Translations under genes and position numbers: made by a program
Assembly (NCBI GenBank): GCA_037137375.1
Contig: JBAXKJ010000009.1
Span: 62,001 to 126,000, forward strand
Origin: CAINVV01 sp037137375
GTDB taxonomy: Bacteria > Bacteroidota > Bacteroidia > Bacteroidales > Prolixibacteraceae
DNA: 64,000 nt
Reading direction: 5' to 3'
Part shown: in pieces, positions 1 through 9,101 of the stretch
Position numbering within the stretch: the stretch's first letter is position 1
Layout of the letters: the number at the start of each line of letters is the position of its first letter
The notes under the pieces: generated by a model
Seen by the model: only the letters and a program-made list of their open reading frames with translations
Databases searched by the model: none
Told to the model about the DNA's origin: nothing

Positions 1-1180
1 TTACACCGACGGAAGATTCAGAACCAATGCTTCGTGAAATCCTGGCTACAGAAAAATTTGTATTCCCATTGGTATGTTCATCATTGACCTGCATAATACC
101 GATGTTCCATTTATTGATCATCCCGGTCAGTTTCGCTGCATAGTTGATCTGGATTGGTAAACCGCTGTTATCCAGACCCATTCTGCGAGAAAAAAATGGA
201 ATAATGTTCTTGCCATAGGTATTGGCATCTTCTCCCTGGATTCCGAATGAAAATAGGCTGGCCCCATCCAGAAAGAAATCCCTTTTTTCCGGGAAAAGAA
301 GATCGAAACGTGTGAGATTGATCTGACGGTCATCGACTTCAGTCTCGGCAAAGTCTGTATGAATAGTTAGGGAAGATTTCAGGCTTGGGGTTATCTGATA
401 GAACACATCCAATCCACCTTTGATGGGATATTTGTTTTTGGCATCTTTTTTTGTATCCATGCCGCCGACTATGTACGGGGAGATATCGAGACCAATTCCC
501 TGGGTGATATTCTTCAATCCAGTAAACAATCCGGCATCGGAGACTTGAAATCTATAACTATTCACATTTGCTGAAGGCCAGTACGACATCTCCAGTTTTC
601 GTTTAATGTGCCGGATAAATTTGATGCCCCAGTTTGGATTGTATTTATCGAAGCCCATGGTCTTGAATGGAATGGCCATTTCGGCTTCCCATCCGTCGGC
701 TACGATACGTGCCTTTCCTTCCCAAAGTCCGTCCCATTGCTTGTTAAATACCGCACCGTTTTCGCTGATCGTCGCGTCACCAATTGAACCTCTCGGACCA
801 ATTTGAAACCAGTAACCATTGCGGTGATCAAGGTAAGTATCCAGGATAACCTGGACCCTGTCATCATTGCTCAGGCTCACGTCGCGGGCCATCTCCTTGG
901 CAGTGATCTTCTTAGGGTCATCGAAGCATTTGATGCCAACATACAGGTAATTGGCGTCATAGCAGATATAAAATTTGGTTTTTTCGGAGACTGGCTGTCC
1001 GATATTTGGTTCCCGCTGCACCAGCTGATCTACCACAAATGCTTTCTTCCAGGCTTCATCGTTCAAACGGCCGTCAATCGCTGGCGCTTTATCAACGAAG
1101 ATTGCTTGTACAGAAGGTTGTGCAAGACTGAAAAATGGCATAACAAAGGCAAAGAACAAGATCCCTAGTGAACATTTCAT
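1..1180 (-). CDS. DUF5916 / CBM9-like outer-membrane protein, C-terminus outside the window
   Basis: The minus-strand frame is open from ATG at 1180 to the window edge: 393 codons, no stop. The product starts with a Sec signal peptide ending near FSLAQ. Residues about 25-200 look like a family 9 carbohydrate-binding-like beta-sandwich (for example YLYVGIKCFDDP). The rest resembles DUF5916, with the recognisable FPEKRDFFLDG stretch and beta-strand-rich sequence expected of an outer-membrane barrel. Known members are surface or outer-membrane proteins of Bacteroidota, often next to carbohydrate or peptide use genes; the precise role is unknown. It follows the Gfo/Idh gene on the same strand after 143 bases, so it may have its own promoter. 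The family call is from memory of conserved stretches. Confidence 0.8.
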   Translation of the reverse strand, partial: MKCSLGILFFAFVMPFFSLAQPSVQAIFVDKAPAIDGRLNDEAWKKAFVVDQLVQREPNIGQPVSEKTKFYICYDANYLYVGIKCFDDPKKITAKEMARDVSLSNDDRVQVILDTYLDHRNGYWFQIGPRGSIGDATISENGAVFNKQWDGLWEGKARIVADGWEAEMAIPFKTMGFDKYNPNWGIKFIRHIKRKLEMSYWPSANVNSYRFQVSDAGLFTGLKNITQGIGLDISPYIVGGMDTKKDAKNKYPIKGGLDVFYQITPSLKSSLTIHTDFAETEVDDRQINLTRFDLLFPEKRDFFLDGASLFSFGIQGEDANTYGKNIIPFFSRRMGLDNSGLPIQINYAAKLTGMINKWNIGIMQVNDEHTNGNTNFSVARISRSIGSESSVGV

Positions 1181-1323
1181 GGTAATTATCTAAATTTTAT
1201 CTGCAGAAAACCCATAAACTGTTCAATATCCAATCAAAAAATGACAGACAAGCATTGAAACTTATGAAGGAATCCGTTATCAGAAGAAGTTTGAATTAGT
1301 TGCCGAAAATAGTAAAAAAATCC

Positions 1324-2295
1324 TTAAAGACTAACGATCTTTCGGATGTCATCCAGTATTTTCATAAGGTTGAGTGAATCCTGATGGCTCATGATATCAC
1401 TCTCTAACTGCTTATATTCCAGGCATTTCATAGCATTAATAGCCTCGAGTTTTAGTCCGCAGGAACCTTCCTCCCAGTTTAAGACTTTCGTGGGTTCACC
1501 TGGAATTTGAATTTCGAGTGTTTGGTCTAATGCTGAACTCCTTCTGAGCCGAAGCGAGCCCTTTTCGCAAAAAATATCTGTTCCTACCCCTACAGAAGAC
1601 ATAAAGGAAGCAAAAATGGAGGCGGTCTTATCTCCTTCAAACTTGAAAAGGGCCGTGATGGACTGATCAATCTTTTGAGGAGTAAAATCGGCAAAAGCGG
1701 CCATTTCCAAGGGTTTTCCAATGAACCACAAGGCATCGAAAATTGGATACAGACCAATATCCAGCAATGCGCTACCACCCAGTTCCGGATTATAAAGCCT
1801 GCCTTTAGGGTCGTAAGGGGATCTGTTGAAACCAAACCACCCCTGGAGATGTTTGATTTCTCCTAAGAGTCCGGAATTAAGTATTTTACGGGCTTCCTGG
1901 TAAGAGGGCTGATGCGGGGTGAAGAAAGCCTCCATCAAGAAGGTTTGTTCCTCCTGTGCGGTCCGGATCATCTCTTTGACCTGAGTTGAATTCAATGCGA
2001 ATGCCTTTTCGCACAATACTGCCTTCTTGCTCTTCAGGCAGAGAATGGTATGTTCAGCATGAAAGGCATGTGGGGATGCAATGTAAATGATATCGAGGTC
2101 CGGATCGGCTACGAGTTCCTCGTATGAACCATAGGAACGCTCTATTTCATGAGTAGATGCAAATTTCTTTGCCTTTGACAGATCTCTGGAACCAACTGAC
2201 AAGACCCTTGCATTGGAAACTGATTTTAACTCAGAGACAAATTTCCCGGCAATATTTCCGGGAGCAAGAATACCCCAGTTAAAGGTTTTGGTCAT
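1324..2295 (-). CDS. Gfo/Idh/MocA family oxidoreductase
   Basis: A 323-residue cytoplasmic NAD(P)-dependent oxidoreductase. The N-terminal Rossmann fold carries a glycine-rich turn (ILAPGNIAGKF, residues 9-19). The family lysine motif is present as CEKAFALN (E96, K97), with F replacing the usual P as in the dihydrodiol/D-xylose dehydrogenase-like branch. The second domain contains GGSALLDIGLYP near residue 180, typical of the substrate half. Length matches the family. It lies 16 bases after the secreted esterase at 2312-3223, suggesting one transcript. The substrate is probably a sugar or sugar derivative, but this cannot be fixed from sequence. Confidence 0.9.
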   Translation of the reverse strand: MTKTFNWGILAPGNIAGKFVSELKSVSNARVLSVGSRDLSKAKKFASTHEIERSYGSYEELVADPDLDIIYIASPHAFHAEHTILCLKSKKAVLCEKAFALNSTQVKEMIRTAQEEQTFLMEAFFTPHQPSYQEARKILNSGLLGEIKHLQGWFGFNRSPYDPKGRLYNPELGGSALLDIGLYPIFDALWFIGKPLEMAAFADFTPQKIDQSITALFKFEGDKTASIFASFMSSVGVGTDIFCEKGSLRLRRSSALDQTLEIQIPGEPTKVLNWEEGSCGLKLEAINAMKCLEYKQLESDIMSHQDSLNLMKILDDIRKIVSL

Positions 2296-2311
2296 GGATG
2301 GAGGCTAGCTC

Positions 2312-3223
2312 TTATTTCATTGAAGATTGTTCAAACGGTTTCTGCTTGAACAAATTTGAGAAAAAAGATTTGGCGACAGTCTCGGTAGGTGAATTGCTCT
2401 TAATCATAAACTTGCTGGCAATTGTAGACTGTTTGACCTCTTTGATAATTTCCTGTTTTTTCTGTGAAATGACAGAATCGGCTTTTGGTGACCAGATCGT
2501 CATACTCACCAGTTTTTCATATACATTCTTGTGTTGGGCCAGTAACCACTGGTACACACTTTGCTCTGCATATACGTGATGAATGTCGTGGCCCTCCCCT
2601 TTCAGGACGGAAAATTTAGGTCTTGAACCCTGATCCTGCATTGCTTCCACCATCTCTTCTGAGCGGTTAAGACGAACTTTTCTATCTTTTTCACCGTGGA
2701 AAACCCATGTTGGCAGATCTTTGATCGTTTCGGCCATATCGGGTTTACCGCCACCGCACAAAGGCATAATGGCCGCGAAATACTGTGGGTATCTTGAAGC
2801 GAGACTCCATGTGCCGAAACCGCCGAGACTCATTCCGGTTAGATAAACGCGAGAGGGATCAACATGATATTTTTCGAGTATTTCAGAGTAAAATGACTCA
2901 AACCAGTCGCCAATCACCCAGCTCCGGTTCGACGGGCATTGAGGTGAAATCACGATGGCATCCACTTGCATTCCACGATCGAGGTAGAATGGCGGACCAT
3001 ATTTTTTTAATCTCTCCAGGTTACTTCCTTTACATGAACTACCATGAAGATAAATAATCAAAGGCCATTCTTTGCCAATGGATTCCTGATATCCGTTAGG
3101 CAAGTATGCCAGGTACGGATAAGTCTTGGATTTCTCCTTTTTCTGTTGTGGGTTTGCCCCGAGAATGTTTCCTCCCAAAAGAAGAAGACAAGCCAGAACC
3201 AAAGTCAACATTTTACCAATCAT
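2312..3223 (-). CDS. Secreted alpha/beta-hydrolase esterase (prolyl-oligopeptidase/CE1-like)
   Basis: A 303-residue protein with a hydrophobic signal sequence (about residues 4-22). The alpha/beta-hydrolase core shows an oxyanion region (IIYLHGSSCKG, near 57-66), the nucleophile elbow GMSLGG (Ser132), a candidate acid in HGEKD (Asp180) and a catalytic histidine in GEGHD (His212). This matches the polyhydroxybutyrate depolymerase/feruloyl-esterase-like group found in Bacteroidota polysaccharide loci. About 60 residues after the domain are lysine/serine-rich and not part of the fold. It is probably co-transcribed with the oxidoreductase downstream. The substrate (acyl or feruloyl ester on sugar) is inferred only. 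Confidence 0.85.
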   Translation of the reverse strand: MIGKMLTLVLACLLLLGGNILGANPQQKKEKSKTYPYLAYLPNGYQESIGKEWPLIIYLHGSSCKGSNLERLKKYGPPFYLDRGMQVDAIVISPQCPSNRSWVIGDWFESFYSEILEKYHVDPSRVYLTGMSLGGFGTWSLASRYPQYFAAIMPLCGGGKPDMAETIKDLPTWVFHGEKDRKVRLNRSEEMVEAMQDQGSRPKFSVLKGEGHDIHHVYAEQSVYQWLLAQHKNVYEKLVSMTIWSPKADSVISQKKQEIIKEVKQSTIASKFMIKSNSPTETVAKSFFSNLFKQKPFEQSSMK

Positions 3224-3250
3224 GCTATCACATTTAATACAAAATCAACA

Positions 3251-3258
3251 CAAAAATA
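3251..3258 (-). promoter_or_regulatory. Possible Bacteroidota -7 box for the esterase gene
   Basis: Read on the minus strand the eight bases are TATTTTTG, matching the TAnnTTTG -7 element of Bacteroidota, about 28 bases upstream of the ATG at 3223. I do not see a well-spaced -33 TTG, so support is weak. Confidence 0.35.
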
Positions 3259-3398
3259 AACATTATACCCAAAAAAACCGCAGTTAAACACTTTTTAACG
3301 TTTTGTAACGTTTTCATTTATAGACCTCATCGTGAAAATTTATGAGTCTAACAAGTACTAAACGACTGGTTATCAATCGATGTTCCTTTCAGAGATTT

Positions 3399-4229
3399 TT
3401 ATATTAAATTTTTCTCTTTCAACAGAATTTTCATCTCTATTTGCGTCTCTTTGGCCGCTTCACCTGCCTTTTCAGCAAAATCTGATCCCGCGGATGCATA
3501 TAAAATTGCCCTGGAAGAGTTGACCAATAATCCGCACTGATCGTTTAATCCAAAGTTAGCTACTTCACTTAAACTGCCCCCTTGGGCACCTACCCCTGGT
3601 ACCAGCAAAAAATGATCTGGTACGATCTGGCGGATGCCTTTCAATTCTTCAGCCTTTGTTGCGCCAACGACATACATCATATTTTCTGTTCCAGCCCACT
3701 TCTGAGAAGTACGCAATACTTTTTCAAAGAGTTTTTCACCCTGTGCGTCTGTCATGAATTGAAAATCAAAGGCACCCTTATTCGAAGTCAGTGCCAAGAG
3801 GATCACCCATTTACCAGCGTATCCAAGAAATGGGATAACTGAATCCTCCCCCATGTAAGGAGCAATGGTCACCGCATCAAAATCATACGTTTTGAAGAAG
3901 GTTCGTGCATACATGGCTGAGGTATTGCCAATATCACCCCTTTTGGCATCCGCAATAATAAAAATGTCAGGATATCTGTCACGGATATAATGCACGGTTT
4001 TCTCCAGACTGTTCCAGCCATCCAGACCATTTGATTCGTAAAAAGCCAGGTTGGGTTTATAAGCGACAGTATAGGCGGCAGTAGCGTCAATAATTCGTTG
4101 GTTAAAATAGAACTGCGGATCTGAAGTATCGAGTAAAAATTCCGGAATCTTTTGAATATCAGTATCTAACCCGACGCAAAGGAAGGATTGTTTCTTTTTT
4201 ATCTGTTCAAAAAGCTGTGTTTTGTTCAT
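3399..4229 (-). CDS. pyrF: Orotidine 5'-phosphate decarboxylase (type 2)
   Basis: A 276-residue enzyme converting OMP to UMP, the last step of de novo pyrimidine synthesis. The catalytic DxKxxD signature is present as DAKRGD (Asp94, Lys96, Asp99) followed by IGNTS. N-terminal LCVGLDTD and C-terminal LLVPGVGAQGG phosphate-binding stretches are intact. The length and the insertions put it in the longer subfamily 2 rather than the E. coli-like short form. Its ATG overlaps the prfA stop by four bases (4226-4229), indicating translational coupling. Confidence 0.97.
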   Translation of the reverse strand: MNKTQLFEQIKKKQSFLCVGLDTDIQKIPEFLLDTSDPQFYFNQRIIDATAAYTVAYKPNLAFYESNGLDGWNSLEKTVHYIRDRYPDIFIIADAKRGDIGNTSAMYARTFFKTYDFDAVTIAPYMGEDSVIPFLGYAGKWVILLALTSNKGAFDFQFMTDAQGEKLFEKVLRTSQKWAGTENMMYVVGATKAEELKGIRQIVPDHFLLVPGVGAQGGSLSEVANFGLNDQCGLLVNSSRAILYASAGSDFAEKAGEAAKETQIEMKILLKEKNLI

Positions 4230-5311
4230 AGTTCTGTTTCTTTGAGACGTTCTGCATTTTCCTCATAGCGAAGTTTCTCAATGATCTCGCCAATATCGCC
4301 ATCCATGATCGCCGGAAGGTTATAGAGTGTCAAGCCTATGCGATGATCCGTCATTCGTCCTTGAGGATAGTTGTAAGTCCTGATCTTTGCGGATCTGTCG
4401 CCGGTTGAAACCATGGTCTTTCTTTTGGAGGAAATCTCGTCGAGATACTTCTGGTGCTCCATGTTATAGATTCTGGTCCGGAGTTCGGACATGGCTTTTG
4501 CCAGATTTTTTATCTGTGATTTTTCATCCTGGCAGGTTACGACAATCCCGGTAGGAATATGTGTCAGACGGATGGCTGAATAGGTTGTGTTGACACTTTG
4601 ACCGCCCGGCCCGGAGGAACAGTAGGTATCTTTCCGGATATCGCTATCTCTTAAATCGATATCAAACTCCTCAGCTTCAGGAAGTATCGCGACGGTGGAG
4701 GCAGAAGTATGCACCCTTCCCTGTGTTTCTGTTTGTGGCACCCGTTGTACGCGGTGAACGCCCGACTCATATTTCAGGAGCCCGTACACATCTTTTCCCG
4801 AGACTTTAGCCACCAGTTCCTTGAAACCTCCGGAAGGACCTTCGGAAGTATTGGTGACTTCCAGCTTCCAGCCCATGCGGTCGCAAAACTTGGAATACAT
4901 CCTGAAAAGATCTCCTGCAAATATGGCTGCTTCGTCACCACCCGTGCCTCCCCGAATTTCGAGAATAGCATTCTTACTATCTTCAGGATCGGCGGGAATC
5001 AGAAGTAGTTTGATCTCATCCTCGAAGGCAGTGACTTTTTGCGCCCCTTCCTCGAGCTCTTCCCGGGCCATTTCACGAAGTTCCTCATCGGTCTCATTTT
5101 CAAGGATCTCCTTGGCGTCTGCGATATTTTGCAGGTAATTTTTGTAACGCATGAAAGACTGCACTAGAGCATCCAGCTGCTTATATTCCTGGTTGAGTTT
5201 GACATATCGTTTCATGTCTTTCATGAGATCCGGATCGGAGATCTGCTGGCTTACCTCATCGAAGCGAATCTTGATACCTTCGTATTTTTCGATTAATGAA
5301 TTATCGGACAT
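4226..5311 (-). CDS. prfA: Peptide chain release factor 1
   Basis: A 361-residue class I release factor recognising UAA and UAG. The stop-codon reading tripeptide PxT is present as PQT (192-194) in RVPQTETQGRVHTS, which separates it from RF2 (SPF). The universal GGQ (236-238), in SSGPGGQSVNT, triggers peptidyl-tRNA hydrolysis. The N-terminal coiled-coil domain spans about 1-105. Length is normal. It sits between purM and pyrF in a minus-strand operon and overlaps pyrF by four bases. Confidence 0.98.
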   Translation of the reverse strand: MSDNSLIEKYEGIKIRFDEVSQQISDPDLMKDMKRYVKLNQEYKQLDALVQSFMRYKNYLQNIADAKEILENETDEELREMAREELEEGAQKVTAFEDEIKLLLIPADPEDSKNAILEIRGGTGGDEAAIFAGDLFRMYSKFCDRMGWKLEVTNTSEGPSGGFKELVAKVSGKDVYGLLKYESGVHRVQRVPQTETQGRVHTSASTVAILPEAEEFDIDLRDSDIRKDTYCSSGPGGQSVNTTYSAIRLTHIPTGIVVTCQDEKSQIKNLAKAMSELRTRIYNMEHQKYLDEISSKRKTMVSTGDRSAKIRTYNYPQGRMTDHRIGLTLYNLPAIMDGDIGEIIEKLRYEENAERLKETEL

Positions 5312-5371
5312 TATTTGGATTTTGAATATTGTGGTTAAAAAAATGACTCAGCTGAATAGATTGCGGCTGAG

Positions 5372-6541
5372 CTAATACTCGAAAGTACCGAACTGGCTAT
5401 GTATGGTGACTTTCTTACCGAAGAAGGATTCTACGTGTCCAACAATTTGCGCATCGATGCCGAATGAAGCGGAAATGGCGATCAGATCAGAAGCAATCGA
5501 GGGATCAGTATAAATTTCCATCCTGTGACCCATATTGAAAACCTTGTACATTTCCTGCCAGCTGGTTCCGCTTTGTTCCTGAATCACCCTGAACAACTCG
5601 GGTACCTCGAAGAGATTATCCTTTACAACATGCACATTATCAATAAAATGCAGTACTTTCGTCTGGGCCCCACCCGAACAGTGAATGATTCCGTCAATTT
5701 GTTTTCTGAAGGATTCTAACATCTTCTTGATAACCGGAGCATAAGTGCGTGTGGGAGACAAAACCATCTTACCGGCATCCATTCCGATAGCTGGTATGTT
5801 GTCTGTCAGACGTTTGCTACCCGAATAAACGAGCTCTCCCGGTAAGGAAGGATCGAAACTTTCGGGATATTTTTCGGCCAGGTAATTTGCAAAAACGTCG
5901 TGCCTTGCGGAGGTAAGGCCATTGCTACCCATGCCTCCATTGTATTCCTTTTCGTAGGATGCCTTGCCTGAAGAAGCCAGGCCAACGATGACATTTCCTG
6001 CTTTTATACGATCGGAGCTAATGATTTCTGACCTTTTCATCCGGCAGGTAACGGTAGAATCGACGATAATAGTCCTAACCAGGTCGCCGACATCCGCAGT
6101 TTCGCCTCCGGTTGGAAAAATGGAAATTCCCAGGTCACGCATCTCACTGCAGAATTCCTCTGTCCCATTGATAATTGCTGTTATAACCTCTCCGGGTATC
6201 AGTTGTTTGTTACGTCCTATCGTGGAGGAAAGTAAAATGTTATCAGTTGCTCCTACACATATCAGGTCATCCAGATTCATGACAATGGCATCCTGTGCGA
6301 TGCCTTTCCAAACAGAAATATCCCCAGTTTCTTTCCAATAGAGATAGGCGAGAGAAGATTTTGTGCCCGCCCCGTCTGCATGCATGACATTGCAATAAAG
6401 CGGATCTCCACCAAGAATATCGGGCACGACCTTACAGAAAGCCTTGGGAAACAATCCCTTATCAATCTTACTGATCGCCTGGTGTACATCCTCTTTGGAC
6501 GAAGAAACTCCTCTGCGTAGGTATCGTTGATTGTCGTTCAT
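5372..6541 (-). CDS. purM: Phosphoribosylformylglycinamidine cyclo-ligase (AIR synthase), Bacteroidetes type
   Basis: A 389-residue PurM-fold ATP-dependent enzyme of purine synthesis (FGAM to AIR). It has HADGAGTKSSLAYLYWK, the DLICVGATDN metal/nucleotide region, PTGGETADVGD and the C-terminal MGHRMEIY stretch. The sequence closely resembles the approximately 390-residue form annotated as PurM in Bacteroides, longer and distinct from E. coli PurM, so the function rests on family assignment. It is followed after 60 bases by prfA and preceded after 35 bases by the porE-like gene; the run porE-purM-prfA-pyrF is probably one operon. Confidence 0.9.
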   Translation of the reverse strand: MNDNQRYLRRGVSSSKEDVHQAISKIDKGLFPKAFCKVVPDILGGDPLYCNVMHADGAGTKSSLAYLYWKETGDISVWKGIAQDAIVMNLDDLICVGATDNILLSSTIGRNKQLIPGEVITAIINGTEEFCSEMRDLGISIFPTGGETADVGDLVRTIIVDSTVTCRMKRSEIISSDRIKAGNVIVGLASSGKASYEKEYNGGMGSNGLTSARHDVFANYLAEKYPESFDPSLPGELVYSGSKRLTDNIPAIGMDAGKMVLSPTRTYAPVIKKMLESFRKQIDGIIHCSGGAQTKVLHFIDNVHVVKDNLFEVPELFRVIQEQSGTSWQEMYKVFNMGHRMEIYTDPSIASDLIAISASFGIDAQIVGHVESFFGKKVTIHSQFGTFEY

Positions 6542-6576
6542 AATAATTGCGCAAAAGTAGCAACTTTTTCGCTTCG

Positions 6577-8568
6577 CTACTCCTTAAATTTTTCGCGGTA
6601 TTCTAAGGAGACAACCTTGAATTCAGTGCGGCGATTGAGCTGATGGCAGATTTCCCGTTCCTCCTCTTTCTTTAGCGCTTCGATGAACTGACAAGTCAAT
6701 ACCTGTCCTTTTTTCAAAAACGGATAGCGCTTCACTAATTTGGCGTCTACAGTTTTAGGATTCTTCTTTCCATACCCTTTTGCCGTTAGTCTTCCCGGTT
6801 GAATTCCTTTGGTTACCAGGTAATCGACAACAGACTGAGCTCTTTTTTGAGAGAGCGTAATATTATCCGCATCATTTCCACGGCAGTCCGTATGTGACAT
6901 CAATTCAATAGCAACGGTCGGATTTAGTTTCAGGAGTGCAACGAGTGAATCCAAAGCCGCGACCGATTGGGGAAGTAAATCCCATTTGTTCAAGTCGTAA
7001 AAAATATTATCCACGTTAATTGGCTGGTCTACAGGCGTTAGCTCCATCCTGACAGAAAATTTCTTTCCCTGGTCCATTCCTACCGTAGAAAGCGAGGCCT
7101 TGGCATTCAGAAATCCTTTCTTAAAAGCAGTGACCAGGTATTCTACATCTGGTTTCAATTTAAAAGTAAATCCCGCATTCTCAGATTTTAGCCGGAGCAT
7201 GGTGCCATCGGTTCCAATAAGTTTTACCGAGGCTCCATCGACCAGTTCATTGGTCTCCTTATTATATAGCTTTCCTTCGACACTATACGTTTTTGGCGGC
7301 AGGATAAAAGAATATATATCGTCTCCTCTACTACCCTCCCGGTTACTGGTGAAGAGCCCTTTTTCTTCACCCGGATAGAAGGAAATGGCAAAATCATCAC
7401 CTGTTGAATTGATTGGAGTACCCATATTTTCGACTTTCCAATGATTGGTTTCGACTGGAATGGCCCTGAAAATATCGAGACCACCTAAACCAACATGGGT
7501 ATCAGAAGCAAAATAAAGTTCACCGTTATCACGGATAAAGGGAAACATTTCATTCCCTGCAGTATTAATCTCTGGTCCGAGATTTTGCGGCTGGCCCCAT
7601 TTCCCCTCACCTGCTCGGAGCGCCATCCAGATATCGTTTCCTCCCAAGCTGCCGGGCCTGTTTGAGACAAAATATATTTTTTCCCCATCCCTCGAAACAG
7701 AAGGATGTGCAACCATCAGACTATCAGTTCCAATAGAGAGCTTAACGGCCCTGCCCCAGCTGCCACTGACCAAAGTAGATTCGAAGACACCAACTTTGGC
7801 ATCGACTCCCTTCTCAGAGGCAGTTCGTGTAAAATAGATAGTATTACCAGTTTTATCGAAACAGGGAGAACCCTCCTCATCAATGGTATTAATCATGAAA
7901 GTCTCCTCAATCCGCTTGGGTGGATCCCATTTTTTCTTCTCCGCATTGAATACTGAACGGTAGATATCGGCATTATATTCTCCGGTTACCTGATTTCTCT
8001 TTTTTCCAGTAGCGTCATCCCTGGAAGAAGAAAAAACTAGTTCTGTCTCTATCAATCCTGGATAGACACCGGCATAATCTGAGAATCTGGAATTAATTTC
8101 CTTCAGGTTTTCAATGGTATATTTCGTAGGATTCGCAATCAGCGACATAGAAGTATTGCAGGAAGAGATACCATTCAGAGCCCGGTCATCACCAGGAAAT
8201 GACGATAGAAATTTTTGATAATTTTTGATCGACTCTTCATATTTTCCGTTAGCTCTCAAGACCTCTGCATACTTCAGAAAGACAATTTTATCGGCAGGAT
8301 CCTTATAAATGGCACTCTTGAAATAGCTTTCAGCCTGACGGTACTGTCCAATTTTATAGAAGGCGTCAGCAATTTTCAGCTGAATAGCAGCCTTGTTTTC
8401 CCTACCCTTGGTAAGGCCATATACCTTCCTGTATGCGGCAATACTCTTAAAGAATTCACCGTTTTCGAAAGAAGCTGCGGCAAGTTTTGTCTGATGTGAA
8501 ACCGTGCATCCTTCACCCAGAAGGAGCAAAGAAATCAGGCAGAAAATGGATCCCAATCGTCGGATCAT
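6577..8568 (-). CDS. PorE-like OmpA-family lipoprotein (TPR, PD40 propeller, CRD, OmpA-C)
   Basis: The start is placed at the ATG at 8568. This gives MIRRLG plus a hydrophobic stretch and a cysteine at residue 21 (LLLLGEGC, a plausible lipobox); an upstream in-frame ATG at 8652 would bury the signal peptide. The 663-residue product has TPR-like helices (about 25-160), a PD40/WD-like beta-propeller (about 190-420, repeats such as YFVSNRPGSLGGNDIW), a carboxypeptidase-regulatory-like domain (about 430-520) and a C-terminal OmpA peptidoglycan-binding domain (SHTDCRGNDADN). This four-domain order matches PorE of the type IX secretion system, anchoring it to peptidoglycan. Bacteroidota carry several paralogs with this order, so the T9SS role is an inference. 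Confidence 0.85.
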   Translation of the reverse strand: MIRRLGSIFCLISLLLLGEGCTVSHQTKLAAASFENGEFFKSIAAYRKVYGLTKGRENKAAIQLKIADAFYKIGQYRQAESYFKSAIYKDPADKIVFLKYAEVLRANGKYEESIKNYQKFLSSFPGDDRALNGISSCNTSMSLIANPTKYTIENLKEINSRFSDYAGVYPGLIETELVFSSSRDDATGKKRNQVTGEYNADIYRSVFNAEKKKWDPPKRIEETFMINTIDEEGSPCFDKTGNTIYFTRTASEKGVDAKVGVFESTLVSGSWGRAVKLSIGTDSLMVAHPSVSRDGEKIYFVSNRPGSLGGNDIWMALRAGEGKWGQPQNLGPEINTAGNEMFPFIRDNGELYFASDTHVGLGGLDIFRAIPVETNHWKVENMGTPINSTGDDFAISFYPGEEKGLFTSNREGSRGDDIYSFILPPKTYSVEGKLYNKETNELVDGASVKLIGTDGTMLRLKSENAGFTFKLKPDVEYLVTAFKKGFLNAKASLSTVGMDQGKKFSVRMELTPVDQPINVDNIFYDLNKWDLLPQSVAALDSLVALLKLNPTVAIELMSHTDCRGNDADNITLSQKRAQSVVDYLVTKGIQPGRLTAKGYGKKNPKTVDAKLVKRYPFLKKGQVLTCQFIEALKKEEEREICHQLNRRTEFKVVSLEYREKFKE

Positions 8569-8612
8569 GCGGAAGGTTTTGAAAGATATTCCGACAAATA
8601 TAAGGCAAATGG

Positions 8613-8643
8613 AAGAGATATCTTTCGGAAAGAGATATCTTTG
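8613..8643 (+). promoter_or_regulatory. Direct repeat with -7 box in the porE / cyclophilin divergent region
   Basis: AAGAGATATCTTT occurs twice, at 8613-8625 and 8630-8642, 17 bases apart. The second copy runs into TATCTTTG (8636-8643), which fits the Bacteroidota -7 consensus TAnnTTTG and sits 20 bases upstream of the cyclophilin ATG at 8664. The repeat is near-palindromic and could be an operator, or it could simply be a duplicated promoter element. No clear -33 box was seen. Confidence 0.45.
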
Positions 8644-8663
8644 CCGAAACAAAAATTCAAATT

Positions 8664-9101
8664 ATGTCACAAGCAGAGATTCATACCGCAAAAGGTGTAA
8701 TGAAAGTTAATTTCTATGATAATGATGCGCCAGGAACGGTGGCAAATTTTATTAAACTTTCCAAAGAGGGATTCTATGATGGCCTGAATTTTCACAGGGT
8801 CATACCGAATTTCGTCATTCAGGGCGGATGTCCGAAAGGTACAGGAGTTGGCGGACCAGGTTATACCATTCAATGTGAACTGGACGGAGGGAATCAATAC
8901 CATGATCGTGGTGTGTTATCCATGGCACATGCCGGCAGAAACACAGGTGGTTCTCAGTTCTTTATCTGTCACAGCAGGACCAACACCCAGCATCTCGACC
9001 GCCAGCATACCTGTTTCGGCAAGGTATACGAAGGACTCGATGTGATCGATGCGATCCGTCAGGGCGACAAAATCGAAAAAATCGTGATTATCGAGGAATA
9101 A
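8664..9101 (+). CDS. Peptidyl-prolyl cis-trans isomerase, cyclophilin type
   Basis: A 145-residue cyclophilin without signal peptide, so cytoplasmic. Conserved active-site stretches are FHRVIPNFVIQGG (catalytic Arg and Phe), GTGVGGPGY, SMAHAGRNTGGSQFFI and HLDRQHTCFGKV. It catalyses proline isomerisation in protein folding. Length is that of minimal bacterial PpiB-like enzymes. Its TAA shares one base with the prfC ATG (TAATG at 9098-9102), so the two genes are translationally coupled. Confidence 0.95.
   Translation: MSQAEIHTAKGVMKVNFYDNDAPGTVANFIKLSKEGFYDGLNFHRVIPNFVIQGGCPKGTGVGGPGYTIQCELDGGNQYHDRGVLSMAHAGRNTGGSQFFICHSRTNTQHLDRQHTCFGKVYEGLDVIDAIRQGDKIEKIVIIEE

Noticed and set aside
803..1168. 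121-residue plus-strand open frame
   Set aside because: It is antisense to the DUF5916 gene, which carries a signal peptide and conserved stretches on the minus strand.
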